From contig NZ_AEDD01000003.1 in assembly GCF_000179615.1 (NCBI RefSeq), positions 390,363-454,362 of the forward strand: a DNA stretch of 64,000 bases, written 5' to 3'. Positions 15,909-25,970 of this stretch are shown here, in pieces. The position numbers were made by a program, and so were the translations under genes. Every line of letters begins with the position of its first letter. Position 1 is the first letter of the stretch. Under the pieces are notes generated by a model. That model was not told where the DNA came from. It made no database searches and saw only the letters and a program-made list of their open reading frames with translations. The DNA comes from Paenibacillus curdlanolyticus YK9 (GTDB lineage: Bacteria > Bacillota > Bacilli > Paenibacillales > Paenibacillaceae).

Positions 15909-17455
15909 TTCTCAACACTCCTTAGTCTATTTTTCATATTCACTCTTACAAGCTTATTCAGGTTGATTTCTTTCAATAGGCTCAGCCCAACAAGATACAT
16001 GATTAAAAATGCAAAACCGCAAACGACAAGATTGACAATATCAACAGCGCCTAAATAGAAGCGAATAAAGTATGTACCTATAGCCGCAACCATACTAGAG
16101 GAAAAGATGCTGAGCAGCGATCTCACATTCATTTTCCACTGTATGGTTTTCGAAGAAAACAAGTAAACGCAGACGGGATACACGGTCAAGCTAATCGTGC
16201 TTGCAATGGCGGCCCCATGGTAAGCGTATTTCGGGATGAGCAGGACATTCAATCCGACATTAACAACAACACAGCAGATAACGAACATCAGCATCGTTCT
16301 CGTTTTATTTTTGATTTCAAATCCTTTGTGGCCATACATGCCGAAGTTCCACATAATCAGACCGAACATCATATAAGGCAAAATGGAAGACCCCACCTGA
16401 TACTCATCGCCCAGCAAGAAGGAGGTTACGTCGGATCTAACCACGGTAAGATAAATGAAGATTGGGAAAATAATTAACAAATAGACCTTGGAAAAAACAG
16501 AGATGATGCGTTGAATTTCCTTATCGTCTGACGTCGTCGCCGTGTTCATAATAATGGGATGAGCCGCCATTAATAACGGTGTGCAAAAGAGGCCGATAGA
16601 AGCGGATACGACCGAATACGTCGCCGTATAAATGCCTACCTCTTGAGCGCTATGATAATAACCAAGCATATAACGGTCCACAAGATTCAGCAGAGAGTTG
16701 CCAATAAACCAGCCGATCATAGGAAAGCCGTACTGAACAAACATTTTGATAAATTGTTTGCTTTGCAACGTTAATCGGAGGCTGAAAATCGCTTTATAGC
16801 CTGTCGTTCTCATCATCGGCACGAGCACAATCAACTGAGCGAGCAGAATGCCAAGAAAGATGCTGTCTGTGCTTTTTTGGACAAAGAATACAATCAGTAA
16901 GGAGAGCGCAGATTTCAAAATGGCATTGATCAAATTAAACCGTCGATATTCCCCTGCCCTGTAATCGGATTGCAGAATGGTCGACATCAGGACGAAGAGC
17001 ATCTGGGTAATCACAATTAAAATGACGGTTAGGTATAAGATCAGGTTCAATCCAAACAACAGTTTGGAAATTGGAGCGAGCAATAAAAATAACAACGCGC
17101 CATACGTCATCATTGCCAGCAAAGACTGCAGGTTGCGATCAAATTCGATCAGCCCATTGCTTTCCTTATATACGGGGCGGTATCTCTGAATGGATTGCTG
17201 TATCCACTGCGTAATAAGGGTAGAAACAAACAGGATGGTGCTTAATACGATCGCATACTGCCCATAGTCGGAAGGATCGAATACTCTTGTGAATACAATA
17301 ATATTGACCATCCCTAATAGGGCCGGAATAATAATGGCAGGGCCATATACAAACACGTCTTTTTTTAATTTCGCTACCACTTTTTGGACGACGGACGGTG
17401 ATTGGGCCATCGCTGAAGCGGAGTTCGTGTTATTTTGCAAGTAACGCACCTTCAT
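15905..17455 (-). CDS. Wzx-type polysaccharide flippase
   Basis: A 516-aa membrane protein with about 14 predicted helices and the MOP/PST layout: a short basic cytoplasmic start ([29 protein letters not shown]) and [11 protein letters not shown], typical of polysaccharide flippases. It would carry the lipid-linked repeat unit across the membrane for the Wzy-like polymerase. The start is not settled: the ATG at 17455 has no clear ribosome binding site and lies just after the upstream stop, so coupling is likely. It sits between the fourth glycosyltransferase and rmlA. Confidence 0.88.
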   Translation of the reverse strand: MKVRYLQNNTNSASAMAQSPSVVQKVVAKLKKDVFVYGPAIIIPALLGMVNIIVFTRVFDPSDYGQYAIVLSTILFVSTLITQWIQQSIQRYRPVYKESNGLIEFDRNLQSLLAMMTYGALLFLLLAPISKLLFGLNLILYLTVILIVITQMLFVLMSTILQSDYRAGEYRRFNLINAILKSALSLLIVFFVQKSTDSIFLGILLAQLIVLVPMMRTTGYKAIFSLRLTLQSKQFIKMFVQYGFPMIGWFIGNSLLNLVDRYMLGYYHSAQEVGIYTATYSVVSASIGLFCTPLLMAAHPIIMNTATTSDDKEIQRIISVFSKVYLLIIFPIFIYLTVVRSDVTSFLLGDEYQVGSSILPYMMFGLIMWNFGMYGHKGFEIKNKTRTMLMFVICCVVVNVGLNVLLIPKYAYHGAAIASTISLTVYPVCVYLFSSKTIQWKMNVRSLLSIFSSSMVAAIGTYFIRFYLGAVDIVNLVVCGFAFLIMYLVGLSLLKEINLNKLVRVNMKNRLRSVEK

Positions 17456-17458
17456 TCA

Positions 17459-18535
17459 TTAGGCCGAGATGTCGACCAAAATCTTTTCAAAGCAGGTCGA
17501 AATGTCATAATGATTATGACCATTTTCAATTAACTCGACGACGGCTCTGGCCATGCTTTCCCTCAGATGCTGATTTTCCTTCAAACGAAGGATATGGTCC
17601 GCTATCTTCTGGCTCAGGTTCTCTTCTTCATCAACCAGCATTATGTTCTTCCCATTCTCAAACATGGATTCGATCGCTGGTGTTCGGAGGGTAATAATCG
17701 GCTTCCCGCAAGCAGCTAACTGATAAACCTTATTCGGAATCACTCGCTTAACCTTCTCACTAGCGCCGAAAATGCCAAGCCCGACATCAGCCGCCGCAAT
17801 TTCATCAGGCAACGTCTCGTAGGCTTTGTGTGAAACAAACGCAATATTGTCCAGATTGTACGCGAATGCCAGCTTGATCATATCGTCGCGCGTTTGCCCG
17901 GAGCCGATCAAAGTAAACCGGATGTCTCGATGCTGCTTAAGCAGATTGGCCGCTTCGATAATATGTTCAATGCCGTGCAAGGGACTGAATCCGCCATAAA
18001 ACAAAATGTTAAACGTATCCCCTTGGACGGTACTGGACAGTGGTTTGAAAATATCTTCCGCTCCAACAGGAATGACAACAAGCTTCTTGGGCGCTACTCT
18101 AAAAAACTGTTTAAAAAAGATTTTATGATGCTCCGTATCGCAGATCACGACATGGGACAGCTTCAAGCATAACCAATCGTTCAAATAAAAACGGATAGCG
18201 CGTAAAGACCCTTTTTTAGCCAATTTCCGGTCGTTAACTAACGTGTCATAATCGGAAATCAGCATATCCGTTACTATTTTTTTGCCGAAAAGCCTGAACA
18301 GAATTAATATGAACGGCGAATTGACCTGATTGAACGCCGGTATAAAAATCATGTTCGTATTGACCGTAAATAGAACGTTGAATATTAGACGAATGACTTG
18401 CAAATTTCTCTTGAGGACGCCGATATCCGGGATTTCAAACGCGCGAAATTTCAATTGCGTATGATTTAACAACACGCGGTTTCTCGAATAGTTCAACTGC
18501 CATCCAATCATTGCAAAGTCGATTTTCTCTCTCAT
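17459..18535 (-). CDS. Glycosyltransferase (GT4-like)
   Basis: A 358-aa enzyme with a GT-B layout. The C-terminal half has NILFYGGFSPLHGIEHIIEAANLLK, FTLIGSGQTRDDM and VIPNKVYQLAACGKPIITLRTPAIESMF, the nucleotide-sugar binding region of GT4 enzymes. The usual E-x7-E motif is imperfect (the first Glu is replaced by ASEKVKRVIPNK), so the retaining GT4 call is moderate. Start: the ATG at 18535 overlaps the polymerase stop (ATGA) and has GGAGG close by. It adds one sugar of the repeat unit, donor unknown. Confidence 0.85.
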   Translation of the reverse strand: MREKIDFAMIGWQLNYSRNRVLLNHTQLKFRAFEIPDIGVLKRNLQVIRLIFNVLFTVNTNMIFIPAFNQVNSPFILILFRLFGKKIVTDMLISDYDTLVNDRKLAKKGSLRAIRFYLNDWLCLKLSHVVICDTEHHKIFFKQFFRVAPKKLVVIPVGAEDIFKPLSSTVQGDTFNILFYGGFSPLHGIEHIIEAANLLKQHRDIRFTLIGSGQTRDDMIKLAFAYNLDNIAFVSHKAYETLPDEIAAADVGLGIFGASEKVKRVIPNKVYQLAACGKPIITLRTPAIESMFENGKNIMLVDEEENLSQKIADHILRLKENQHLRESMARAVVELIENGHNHYDISTCFEKILVDISA

Positions 18536-19902
18536 TTGCCTCCATCCCATCTTGTTACTGTGCTAGCGCTCAATCGATAGGCTCTAGCGCTATTTTTATT
18601 GAGCAATTCATTTAACAGCCATGCGGATACATAGAAGAACACGATAAAGAAGGTAGAGTTGGCGAACGCATCGAACGATACCCTTTGGAACCACATTAGG
18701 GAAGGCAGTAGAATGATGACTTGCTTAAACTGATTCAATTTTGCAATGATAACGCCAATTATGGCAAACACCAGAACAATCAAAGGATACCCGCCGAGCT
18801 GCCATGCTTCGGCTACTGGCGAGAAGCCAAAGCTCATGCCATGCTGAGCTTGCCAAGGATAGTAGTGTTCCACAAAAAATTTATCGGAGGAAAACTTCGC
18901 TTGACCGAAAAAGTACTCATACACCGAGGATGGCAGGAAGCTGAAGCTCTCTAAGAGGTATGTATTTTTAGGCCAGTCCGCTTCTGCCGCTTTGCCTACA
19001 ACATCCATCGTAACCCGGAAAGCCCCTCCTGTTTCTCCGCGATTGTACGCCCACTCATACTTCTCATACGCACTAAGCGGCTGATTATACAGCACGCTGC
19101 CTCTAAGGTTAGTGAACAATGGAGACATGAATAACAGAATGAAGAAAAGAATCATTATTTTCTTGAAGGAAGTTGTAATCACACCTTTTTTAGACATAAC
19201 AAGCAGCAAGGCCGGCAAACAAACAAATAGCACGTCGCCTCTTGCTCCGAATCCAAAAATGAGGAACAGTGCCAGAATCATGACAAAGCCGAGATAATAG
19301 TTCAGCCTCTTTACGGTGCTTGCCGTAATCAGCAGGCCTACGCTTAAAATAATTTGCCATGGAACACTGATCGAGCCTGAGTTTTCTTTCTGAAAGTTGT
19401 TAATCCGATTCTCAATCCCGATCGCTCCAAGTCCGCCAAGAGACTGTACGTGATAAATCAAAAACACCAGGCCTAATACGACCAGAAGCATCCCCGTTTC
19501 AAACCGGAAGGTATAGCCTAAGCCCGTAATTGGAATATTGGACTCTTTTTTGTATCCGAGAACGACTTTTTTCATAAATGAATAAAAAAACGTACAAGTA
19601 AAGTTTGCCAAAGCATACATCGTAGTTGTCTGCAACAGAGCTGGACTATGCAGCTCTAAGCCCAACAAATAATCCATTGGATACATAGCGGACCACAAAA
19701 ACAAACATCCGAAAAACCAAAAGTCTACGCTCAAAAAAGAATCTTTTCTTTTGAGTGCTGGCAGCACAATTGAAAGGGGAGACAGCAAGCCGATCGCTAT
19801 AAGAAACCAGGCCATAGCCTCCCCCGATAGAAAAGCAAACAAGCATGCTATCGATATAAGCATTCCTGCATAGAGTGAATAAGTCTTATTCACGTTTCTC
19901 AT
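18532..19902 (-). CDS. Wzy-like O-antigen/EPS polymerase
   Basis: A 456-aa integral membrane protein with about 11-12 hydrophobic helices and a large extracytoplasmic loop (roughly 275-370, containing YEWAYNRGETGGAFRV and EHYYPWQAQHGMSFGFSP). That shape is usual for Wzy or oligosaccharide repeat unit polymerases, whose sequences are poorly conserved. It should join repeat units flipped by the Wzx protein. The ATG at 19902 is preceded by AGAGGTGCGT. It is translationally coupled to the next glycosyltransferase (4-base overlap). The call rests on topology and locus more than on motifs. Confidence 0.8.
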   Translation of the reverse strand: MRNVNKTYSLYAGMLISIACLFAFLSGEAMAWFLIAIGLLSPLSIVLPALKRKDSFLSVDFWFFGCLFLWSAMYPMDYLLGLELHSPALLQTTTMYALANFTCTFFYSFMKKVVLGYKKESNIPITGLGYTFRFETGMLLVVLGLVFLIYHVQSLGGLGAIGIENRINNFQKENSGSISVPWQIILSVGLLITASTVKRLNYYLGFVMILALFLIFGFGARGDVLFVCLPALLLVMSKKGVITTSFKKIMILFFILLFMSPLFTNLRGSVLYNQPLSAYEKYEWAYNRGETGGAFRVTMDVVGKAAEADWPKNTYLLESFSFLPSSVYEYFFGQAKFSSDKFFVEHYYPWQAQHGMSFGFSPVAEAWQLGGYPLIVLVFAIIGVIIAKLNQFKQVIILLPSLMWFQRVSFDAFANSTFFIVFFYVSAWLLNELLNKNSARAYRLSASTVTRWDGGK

Positions 19903-19910
19903 ACGCACCT

Positions 19911-21077
19911 CTATGAATAGCTTGATATTGTATGGTTACTTTCAAGCAAAACTTGCTCCGGTCTCGCGACATCGTAGACCACTTCAAGCGAACTCAGCAT
20001 ATGCTCAATTTGGAACTTCTGTTCAAATAGCTGCCGGCTATTGCTGGCGAACTTCGCTGCCAATAGCGGATCGTTCATAATCGAGATAATCTTCTGCACG
20101 CCTTCATTGACCTCTCTCGCTCCAAACAAATAGCCATTATAGCCATCTTTTACGACCTCGTTATTGCCAATGACATCGGTTGCGACTAATGGAAGGCCAT
20201 AATTTAAAGCTTCCAAAACCGAATAAGGCATCCCCTCATATAAAGAAGTAATCAAATAGAGATCAAAGGTTTGAACGATCTCCATTGGGTTTCTTTGAAA
20301 TCCCGTCAAAATAATCTTGTCTTCAAGCTGATGCTCCTTGATCGCTTGTGTTATTTCATTCCTCATGCTGCCATCGCCGACATAGACGAATTTCACATTG
20401 TCACAGGTCGTAACGATCTCTTTGGCAATATGGAAGAAGGTCCAAGGATCTTTCTGCGGCTCAAGCCTCGCTGTTGTTCCGATGACAAAGGAGCTTTGAT
20501 CCGGCGCGAACTCCCTATTGGTCTTCGTAATCCCGTTATAAATCAATATGGACTTCCGAGGCGCGGTTACTTTGTGCTGCAATGCTGTATCCCGCTCCCC
20601 TTCCGAAACATTGATCGTATAGTTGCAAAACTTATCCAACACTCTTTCGAAAAACAAAAAAACCAACTTTTTAAGTTGGTTTAGCTCGGAATTTTGAAAC
20701 ATATAAGCATGCGGCGTATAGATGATTTTGTTGGTCCGGCATAAGTAAGAGGCAATGCGCCCGATACCTCCAGCTTTAGAGCTGTGGCAATGCACGATAT
20801 CCGGCCTGAAGTCTCTAATTAGCCGGATTAGCTTGAATAACGCTTTGGTATCCTTCCAAGGCGATATCTCCCGCACAAAGTCGGATAACGCATGGAACTT
20901 CACCCCTTTTTCCTTCAAGCTATCCATCGCTTCCAGAAAGATAGGGTCCGTACGGTCTACGCTATGCGCAACGACGATTTCGTATTTGGCGTGATTAATA
21001 TGGCTGAGAACATCCAGCAAGTGCTTCCGCACGCCTCCGCCAATCGATTCACACACATACAGTATTTTTCTTCTCAT
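19911..21077 (-). CDS. GT4 glycosyltransferase (EpsD-like)
   Basis: A 388-aa retaining glycosyltransferase. The N-terminal part has YVCESIGGGVRKHLLDVL and PDIVHCHSSKAGGIGRIASYL, typical of WbnH/EpsD enzymes. The C-terminal part has FVIGTTARLEPQKDPWTFFHIAKEI, FVYVGDGSMRNE and SLYEGMPYSVLEALNYGLPLVATDV, with both Glu of the E-x7-E motif. It acts at the inner face of the membrane on the lipid-linked EPS intermediate. It lies 8 bases upstream of the polymerase start. Confidence 0.9.
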   Translation of the reverse strand: MRRKILYVCESIGGGVRKHLLDVLSHINHAKYEIVVAHSVDRTDPIFLEAMDSLKEKGVKFHALSDFVREISPWKDTKALFKLIRLIRDFRPDIVHCHSSKAGGIGRIASYLCRTNKIIYTPHAYMFQNSELNQLKKLVFLFFERVLDKFCNYTINVSEGERDTALQHKVTAPRKSILIYNGITKTNREFAPDQSSFVIGTTARLEPQKDPWTFFHIAKEIVTTCDNVKFVYVGDGSMRNEITQAIKEHQLEDKIILTGFQRNPMEIVQTFDLYLITSLYEGMPYSVLEALNYGLPLVATDVIGNNEVVKDGYNGYLFGAREVNEGVQKIISIMNDPLLAAKFASNSRQLFEQKFQIEHMLSSLEVVYDVARPEQVLLESNHTISSYS

Positions 21078-21097
21078 TTACTCACCACGCTTCACGT

Positions 21098-22204
21098 CTA
21101 TTTGATCTCAGACAACTCCGAGCATACGCCACTGGCAAATGATTTCCATCGGTACGTGTTAGCATGTCGAACACCACTTGCGGAGAGCGATGTACGCAGC
21201 TCACGATCCTTCAGCAGCTCTTCGATTTTCTGGGCAATATCCATATAGTCATGCGGGTTGCAATAAACGACCCCTGCGCCGCAAACCTCTGGCAAAGACG
21301 CCGCGTTCGACACGATGACGGGACATCCGCAAGACATGGCCTCGATTGGCGGAAGCCCGAATCCTTCGTAGAACGAAGGGTAAATGAAGCATGCTGCATT
21401 TTTGTATAACACACCTAGCTCTTCATCTGTTACATAACCTAGATAGTTAATTTCCTGATTTTTCTGATAATTATCTTCTGAGCTGCTAGTGAACACTTTC
21501 GAGAAATTGCCGCCGACGATCACGCATTTATAATCCGTCATCTTCAGCTTCTCCATCGCTTGGACGACGGATTTAAAATTTTTGTTAGGAGCCATGCTGC
21601 TGACCGCAAGAACAAATTGTCCTTTTTCGATCTGGAATTTCGATAGAATCGTATCTTCGCTAACTTCATTGGTCGGAACGGAAAAATGGTCAACGCCCAA
21701 ATGAACAGCTTTCACTTTCTCCTTATCAAAGCTGCAATACTTCACAAGCTCCGATTTTGAAAAGTTGGAAACCGTAATGATTTTTAAAGATCGAATTTTG
21801 AAGAAGAAAAACATGGTTTTATACCAAAGCTTGAAAGATGCGGAAAAATTGTCCGAATTGGCGTAAATAGCCGCATCATGAATTGTGACCATTTGTTTCT
21901 TCTTCAAAATGGGAGCTGGTCCACAGAGGTTAATAATGGTCTTTCCGAAACTTATTAGCGGAAGACTAATCTGTTCCCATAAGTGTCCGTTGAACAGCCC
22001 CGTTTCCATTACCGGTATGTTGTTCAATTGGATCTTGTCTGAACTCCCTTTGGGACAATACAAAATAAAGTTGTATTTCGTAAAGGACAAATCTTCCTTG
22101 ATCAATTCGTCGAGCGATTTAACAAATTCATAAGCAACCCGCTGAACGCCTGTGATTCGCTGCTCTAGAAATCTGCCATTAATAATGATGGTTTCTTTGG
22201 ACAT
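21098..22204 (-). CDS. GT4 glycosyltransferase (mannosyl/rhamnosyltransferase-like)
   Basis: A 368-aa GT4 enzyme starting INGRFLEQRITGVQRVAYEFVKSL, a pattern common in WbaZ/MtfB-like mannosyl- and rhamnosyltransferases. Conserved C-terminal motifs are VLAVSSMAPNKNFKSVVQAM, INYLGYVTDEELGVLYKNAACFIYPS and FYEGFGLPPIEAMSCGCPVIVSN. Given GDP-Man and dTDP-Rha synthesis in the same locus, either could be the donor. AGGAGCCTTTGTT precedes the ATG. Base composition is slightly more AT-rich than the flanking housekeeping genes, as is usual for polysaccharide loci. Confidence 0.9.
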   Translation of the reverse strand: MSKETIIINGRFLEQRITGVQRVAYEFVKSLDELIKEDLSFTKYNFILYCPKGSSDKIQLNNIPVMETGLFNGHLWEQISLPLISFGKTIINLCGPAPILKKKQMVTIHDAAIYANSDNFSASFKLWYKTMFFFFKIRSLKIITVSNFSKSELVKYCSFDKEKVKAVHLGVDHFSVPTNEVSEDTILSKFQIEKGQFVLAVSSMAPNKNFKSVVQAMEKLKMTDYKCVIVGGNFSKVFTSSSEDNYQKNQEINYLGYVTDEELGVLYKNAACFIYPSFYEGFGLPPIEAMSCGCPVIVSNAASLPEVCGAGVVYCNPHDYMDIAQKIEELLKDRELRTSLSASGVRHANTYRWKSFASGVCSELSEIK

Positions 22205-22215
22205 AACAAAGGCTC

Positions 22216-23418
22216 CTAATTGACATGCAGCAGCTGATTGTAGATTTCATTATGTCTCTCTAACAGCATGTCCGTATTAAAATTCTTGCTATACGCATTC
22301 ACTGCTTTCGTCAGCTCTTGTCTTTCTTTCTCATTTTTCTGGTAGTAGGCCTGAATAGAGCTTTTGATGCCATTCACGTCTCCAGGCTCGAAGCAAAAGA
22401 AGTCCGGTTCAAAAATAACCTCAGGAATGCCTCCGATTCTAGATCCGAACACCGGTGTACCGACCAAATAGGATTCAATAATGACCCTTCCGAATGGCTC
22501 CTTCCATACAGATGGAACAAATGAAGCATCCACTTTGGACATTTCGGTTAATATCCGGCTGCGATCTACTTTCCCGTAAAAAACGATACGCTGATCGGTT
22601 TTCGCTAGCTCTTTTAGTGGCTGCAGCTCAGGGCCCTCTCCAAAAATTCTTAATTCGGAAACAATGGAGTTGTCCAACTCTTTGACTGCTTGTATCAAAT
22701 AGTCGATTCCTTTTATCGCGCTGATTTGTCCAAAATACCCGAGCACCAGGCTAGCCTTGCTATTTTCATTGGTCGCCTTATTCTCAAACAGACGGCAAGT
22801 CAATTCATCCGACTCCACCACATTGTTCACAACATAGCTTTTGGCGTTTTTAAAATAGCCTTGTTTCAAATGCGTATCTAATACATCATTTGAAATTCCG
22901 ATTATGGCATCGACATAATGGCTAAATCTTTTGGCGACGTTCTGATAAAACAACGAATAAAGCTTCATGTTGATCGGATCTATGAGCGAAAAATCTCTTA
23001 ATGTATGAACAATCGGAATATGCAGGTCCCGGGCTGCTTTCCATAAAGAAAGACTTAAGCCCGGAAGATTTTGTGTGTGAAGCAGCTGCACCTTATTTTC
23101 CTCTAACAATTGTTTTGCATAGCGATATTGATTGGAGTTGTAAATATCATTCAATCTCCATCGAATTTTGTTAATGGCGTTCTTTTTCAGCTGCGTATCC
23201 CCATACCAATACAAATTCGAATATGGCAATTTCAGTACGTCTACGCCATTGAGAACATCATGCTGGATGCGTTTATCATTGTGATTGCCTACGGTAAGCA
23301 CTTTTACGGTATAGGCCCTATTTAATGTTTCAGCCAGTATCTGCGTGGATATTTCGGCTCCACCAATTATTGTTGGAGGGTACAAGCTGTGCGCCACAGC
23401 TATTGCTAACTTCCCCAC
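22216..23418 (-). CDS. GT4 glycosyltransferase
   Basis: A 400-aa GT-B enzyme. The N-terminal SLYPPTIIGGAEISTQILAETL and LLHTQNLPGLS match acceptor-side GT4 motifs. The C-terminal LVLGYFGQISAIKGIDYLIQAV, RIFGEGPELQPLKEL and KEPFGRVIIESYLVGTPVFGSRIGGIPEVI hold the donor site and E-x7-E pair. The start used is a GTG at 23418 without a strong ribosome binding site, so translation may depend on coupling to the priming transferase gene 17 bases upstream. The sugar is unknown. Confidence 0.88.
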   Translation of the reverse strand: MGKLAIAVAHSLYPPTIIGGAEISTQILAETLNRAYTVKVLTVGNHNDKRIQHDVLNGVDVLKLPYSNLYWYGDTQLKKNAINKIRWRLNDIYNSNQYRYAKQLLEENKVQLLHTQNLPGLSLSLWKAARDLHIPIVHTLRDFSLIDPINMKLYSLFYQNVAKRFSHYVDAIIGISNDVLDTHLKQGYFKNAKSYVVNNVVESDELTCRLFENKATNENSKASLVLGYFGQISAIKGIDYLIQAVKELDNSIVSELRIFGEGPELQPLKELAKTDQRIVFYGKVDRSRILTEMSKVDASFVPSVWKEPFGRVIIESYLVGTPVFGSRIGGIPEVIFEPDFFCFEPGDVNGIKSSIQAYYQKNEKERQELTKAVNAYSKNFNTDMLLERHNEIYNQLLHVN

Positions 23419-23434
23419 TCTACATCATCCCGTT

Positions 23435-24127
23435 TCAGTATGCGTTTTTGGAACCGATCAGCAGCTTGCACGTTTTAAGCATAATGCCGACGTCATACAA
23501 AATACTTCGATTCTGAATATACTGGAGGTCCAGCTCTACCATTTCGCTGAAACTTAGATTGCTTCTTCCGCTTACCTGCCAAAGTCCTGTGCATCCAGGC
23601 GTTACGCGCAATCGCTGCTTGTCATAGGTTGTGTACTCCTCCACCTCGCGAGGAAGCGGCGGCCTAGGACCGACCAACGACATGTCGCCGCGGACGACAT
23701 TCCATAATTGGGGCAGCTCATCAATGCTCGTACTCCTGATAAATTTACCGATTCTTGTGATGCGAGGATCGTCCTTCATTTTGAACATTGCGCCTTGAAC
23801 CTCATTTTTCTCCAATAGCTCAGCTAATAGCTCCTCTGCATTGGATACCATGGAACGGAATTTGAACATTTTGAATGTCCGCTCACCCTTGCCCACTCGC
23901 TTCTGCGAAAAGAATACCGGTCCACGCGGATCTTCGATTTTGATGGCTGCCGCAAGTGCAATAAAGACTGGAGATAATAGAATCAATCCGATTGAAGCGG
24001 CAATAATATCTATGGCCCTCTTCAATACGAGATAGGATCGGATATTCTTCTTTCTCTCTAACGCATACGACGGATAATAAGAATTAGCCTCTATCGCGAC
24101 ATCAGCATCATTTCGTTGCGGAGTCAT
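23435..24127 (-). CDS. Priming sugar-phosphate transferase (undecaprenyl-phosphate)
   Basis: A 230-aa short-form bacterial sugar transferase (EpsL/WbaP C-terminal class). One membrane helix (about 37-60) is followed by SQKRVGKGERTFKMFKFRSM, RITRIGKFIRSTSIDELPQLWNVVRGDMSLVGPRPPL and TPGCTGLWQVSGRSNL, all signature segments. It transfers a hexose-1-phosphate (Glc or Gal type) onto undecaprenyl phosphate and so starts the repeat unit. AAGGGAGCACGAGTAC precedes the ATG. Its place just after galU fits UDP-glucose supply. Confidence 0.93.
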   Translation of the reverse strand: MTPQRNDADVAIEANSYYPSYALERKKNIRSYLVLKRAIDIIAASIGLILLSPVFIALAAAIKIEDPRGPVFFSQKRVGKGERTFKMFKFRSMVSNAEELLAELLEKNEVQGAMFKMKDDPRITRIGKFIRSTSIDELPQLWNVVRGDMSLVGPRPPLPREVEEYTTYDKQRLRVTPGCTGLWQVSGRSNLSFSEMVELDLQYIQNRSILYDVGIMLKTCKLLIGSKNAY

Positions 24128-24144
24128 GTACTCGTGCTCCCTTC

Positions 24145-25047
24145 TTACCGATCAAGAATTAATTTGTTCGCTTGTTCCCGTTGCAAGATTTCCTCCAACG
24201 CCGTCAATAATGGTAAACGCAGCTCTTTATTTTGAAGTGCGAAATCAAGCGTCGTCGTAATGAACCCGAGCTTTTCTCCCACATCATAACGAATGCCGTC
24301 AAAATCATAAGCAAATACGCCTTCTTGCTCATTCAGCTTTTGAATCGCATCCGTCAGCTGAATTTCGCCGCCTGCACCTGTCTCATGCGCTTCAAGAAAC
24401 TCGAAAATTTCCGGTGTCAGCACATAACGTCCCATAATGGCAAGGTTCGATGGCGCTGTGCCGAGCGGCGGCTTTTCCACGAAACGCTTCACCTGCACCA
24501 ACTTGCCTTCACTCTCGCTTTCCGACGGATCAACAATGCCGTAACGGTCTGTCTGCTCGATCGACACGACTTGAACCCCAATAACCGACCGCTCCGTTCG
24601 TTCATACTGCTCAATCAACTGCTTCGTGCAAGGGGTCTCGGCAACAACGATATCGTCACCCAGCAGCACCGCGAACGGCTCGTCGCCAATGAAGTTGCGC
24701 GCACACCATACCGCATGCCCGAGCCCTTTGGCTTCCTTCTGTCTTATGTAATGAATCTCCACGTTGGATGACTTCCGAACCTCCTCTAGCAGGCCAAGCT
24801 TGCCCTTCTCCAGCAAATTGTGCTCCAGCTCAAACGCGGTATCGAAGTGATCCTCAATCGACCGCTTGCCTTTGCCCGTCACGATGATAATGTCTTCAAT
24901 GCCCGACGCGATTGCCTCCTCCACGATGTACTGGATCGTCGGCTTATCGACAATAGGGAGCATTTCCTTCGGCATCGCTTTGGTTGCTGGCAAAAATCTC
25001 GTGCCTAATCCTGCTGCAGGAATGATTGCTTTTCTAACTTTTTTCAT
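24145..25047 (-). CDS. galU: UTP-glucose-1-phosphate uridylyltransferase
   Basis: A 300-aa enzyme making UDP-glucose. Motifs: [49 protein letters not shown] and [11 protein letters not shown]. Length and sequence fit GalU/GtaB. The ATG at 25047 follows GGTGAGGACG; the frame is open 15 codons upstream but runs into the terminator region. The product feeds the priming transferase and UDP-glucose dehydrogenase. A structured leader and a terminator-like hairpin separate it from cpsD. Confidence 0.95.
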   Translation of the reverse strand: MKKVRKAIIPAAGLGTRFLPATKAMPKEMLPIVDKPTIQYIVEEAIASGIEDIIIVTGKGKRSIEDHFDTAFELEHNLLEKGKLGLLEEVRKSSNVEIHYIRQKEAKGLGHAVWCARNFIGDEPFAVLLGDDIVVAETPCTKQLIEQYERTERSVIGVQVVSIEQTDRYGIVDPSESESEGKLVQVKRFVEKPPLGTAPSNLAIMGRYVLTPEIFEFLEAHETGAGGEIQLTDAIQKLNEQEGVFAYDFDGIRYDVGEKLGFITTTLDFALQNKELRLPLLTALEEILQREQANKLILDR

Positions 25048-25088
25048 CGTCCTCACCCTGTCCTTTTCTCTATTTATCATGAATAAAA

Positions 25089-25130
25089 ACACGAGTTATA
25101 CCACTTTCATGAAAGCGGTATAACTCGCGT
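25089..25130 (-). terminator. Intrinsic terminator/attenuator between cpsD and galU
   Basis: CGAGTTATACC pairs with GGTATAACTCG around an inner perfect CTTTCATGAAAG; on the minus strand a T run (GTGTTTTTATTC) follows. It lies inside the EPS operon, 40 bases before the galU start. Transcription of the rest of the operon must therefore pass it or start again. Confidence 0.75.
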
Positions 25131-25172
25131 TTCTATGCTTTTCTTTCATTCGTTAGGGCATTCAACCCTTCC

Positions 25173-25273
25173 TCACATCACACCCTCGACGATGAACGTC
25201 TAAGGTCCGAAGACCCACAGCGTGATCGAGTGCCTACAGTGATAAAGGTGCAGTAGACATTACCTTTATGTGA
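25173..25273 (-). ncRNA. Structured leader RNA between cpsD and galU (EAR-like candidate)
   Basis: On the minus strand this stretch can form a UUCG tetraloop stem (GGTC-TTCG-GACC), a GACG/CGTC hairpin, an 8-bp stem ATAAAGGT/ACCTTTAT and a closing stem TCACAT/ATGTGA. The intrinsic terminator at 25089-25130 follows. Position (after the tyrosine-kinase gene of an eps operon) and size match the EAR antitermination RNA described in Bacillales EPS operons. I could not match the EAR consensus from memory, so the family assignment is inference. Confidence 0.5.
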
Positions 25274-25280
25274 CACTTCG

Positions 25281-25970
25281 TTATTCTTTCGATCCGTAAT
25301 AATAGTAGTAGTAGCCCTCCGTCTGTTTGCGCTCCACGTTATTCAGCACAACGCCGAGAATTCGGGCATTGACATGATCGAGGTTAGTTTTCGCCTTGCG
25401 TACCATATCGCGCTTCACCTTGCCGGCTTGCACGACTAGCACAACACCATCGCAATTCGCAGATATGATCATGCCATCTGGCACCGCCAGGTTCGGAGGC
25501 GTATCAATCAGAATCATGTCATATTGGTTTTTCAGCTCCGCCAGAAGCTGCTTCATCTTCTGAGAACCGAGAAGCTCCGACGGGTTCGGCGGAACTGGCC
25601 CCGATGGAATAACCGTCAAATTATCAACCAGCGTCGCCTGCTCCACCTCTGACAAATGAAACTGGCCAGCCAATAAATTCGTCAGACCGATCCGATTGCT
25701 CAGATCAAACATGCGATGCAAGGAAGGCTTGCGCAGATCGGCATCGATCAGCAGCACTCGTTTTCCTTCCATTGCGTAGGTAATGGCCAGATTTGTGACG
25801 GTCGTCGTCTTCCCTTCCCCTGCTTGAGCGGAAGCGATCATGATGACCTTGATCGGCTCATCCACGGAAGAGAATTGGATGTTCGTGCGCAGCGTTCGAT
25901 AGGCTTCAGAAATCGGCGACTTCGGATTCGAAATTGTGATCAGGTTCGCTTGGCTATTTTGCCGGGACAT
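25281..25970 (-). CDS. cpsD: Tyrosine-protein kinase CpsD/CapB family (BY-kinase)
   Basis: A 229-aa cytoplasmic BY-kinase. Walker A is SAQAGEGKTTTVTNL, Walker A-prime is VLLIDADLRKPS and Walker B is MILIDTPP. The C-terminus carries a tyrosine cluster (GYYYYYYG), the autophosphorylation tail. With the CpsC/Wzz-like membrane partner encoded just upstream it controls polymer length and export. The ATG at 25970 has AGGTG nine bases before it; a GTG at 25982 is the alternative. It overlaps the cpsC end by 17 bases. The XRE gene and PilZ-like gene lie further upstream. Confidence 0.93.
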   Translation of the reverse strand: MSRQNSQANLITISNPKSPISEAYRTLRTNIQFSSVDEPIKVIMIASAQAGEGKTTTVTNLAITYAMEGKRVLLIDADLRKPSLHRMFDLSNRIGLTNLLAGQFHLSEVEQATLVDNLTVIPSGPVPPNPSELLGSQKMKQLLAELKNQYDMILIDTPPNLAVPDGMIISANCDGVVLVVQAGKVKRDMVRKAKTNLDHVNARILGVVLNNVERKQTEGYYYYYYGSKE

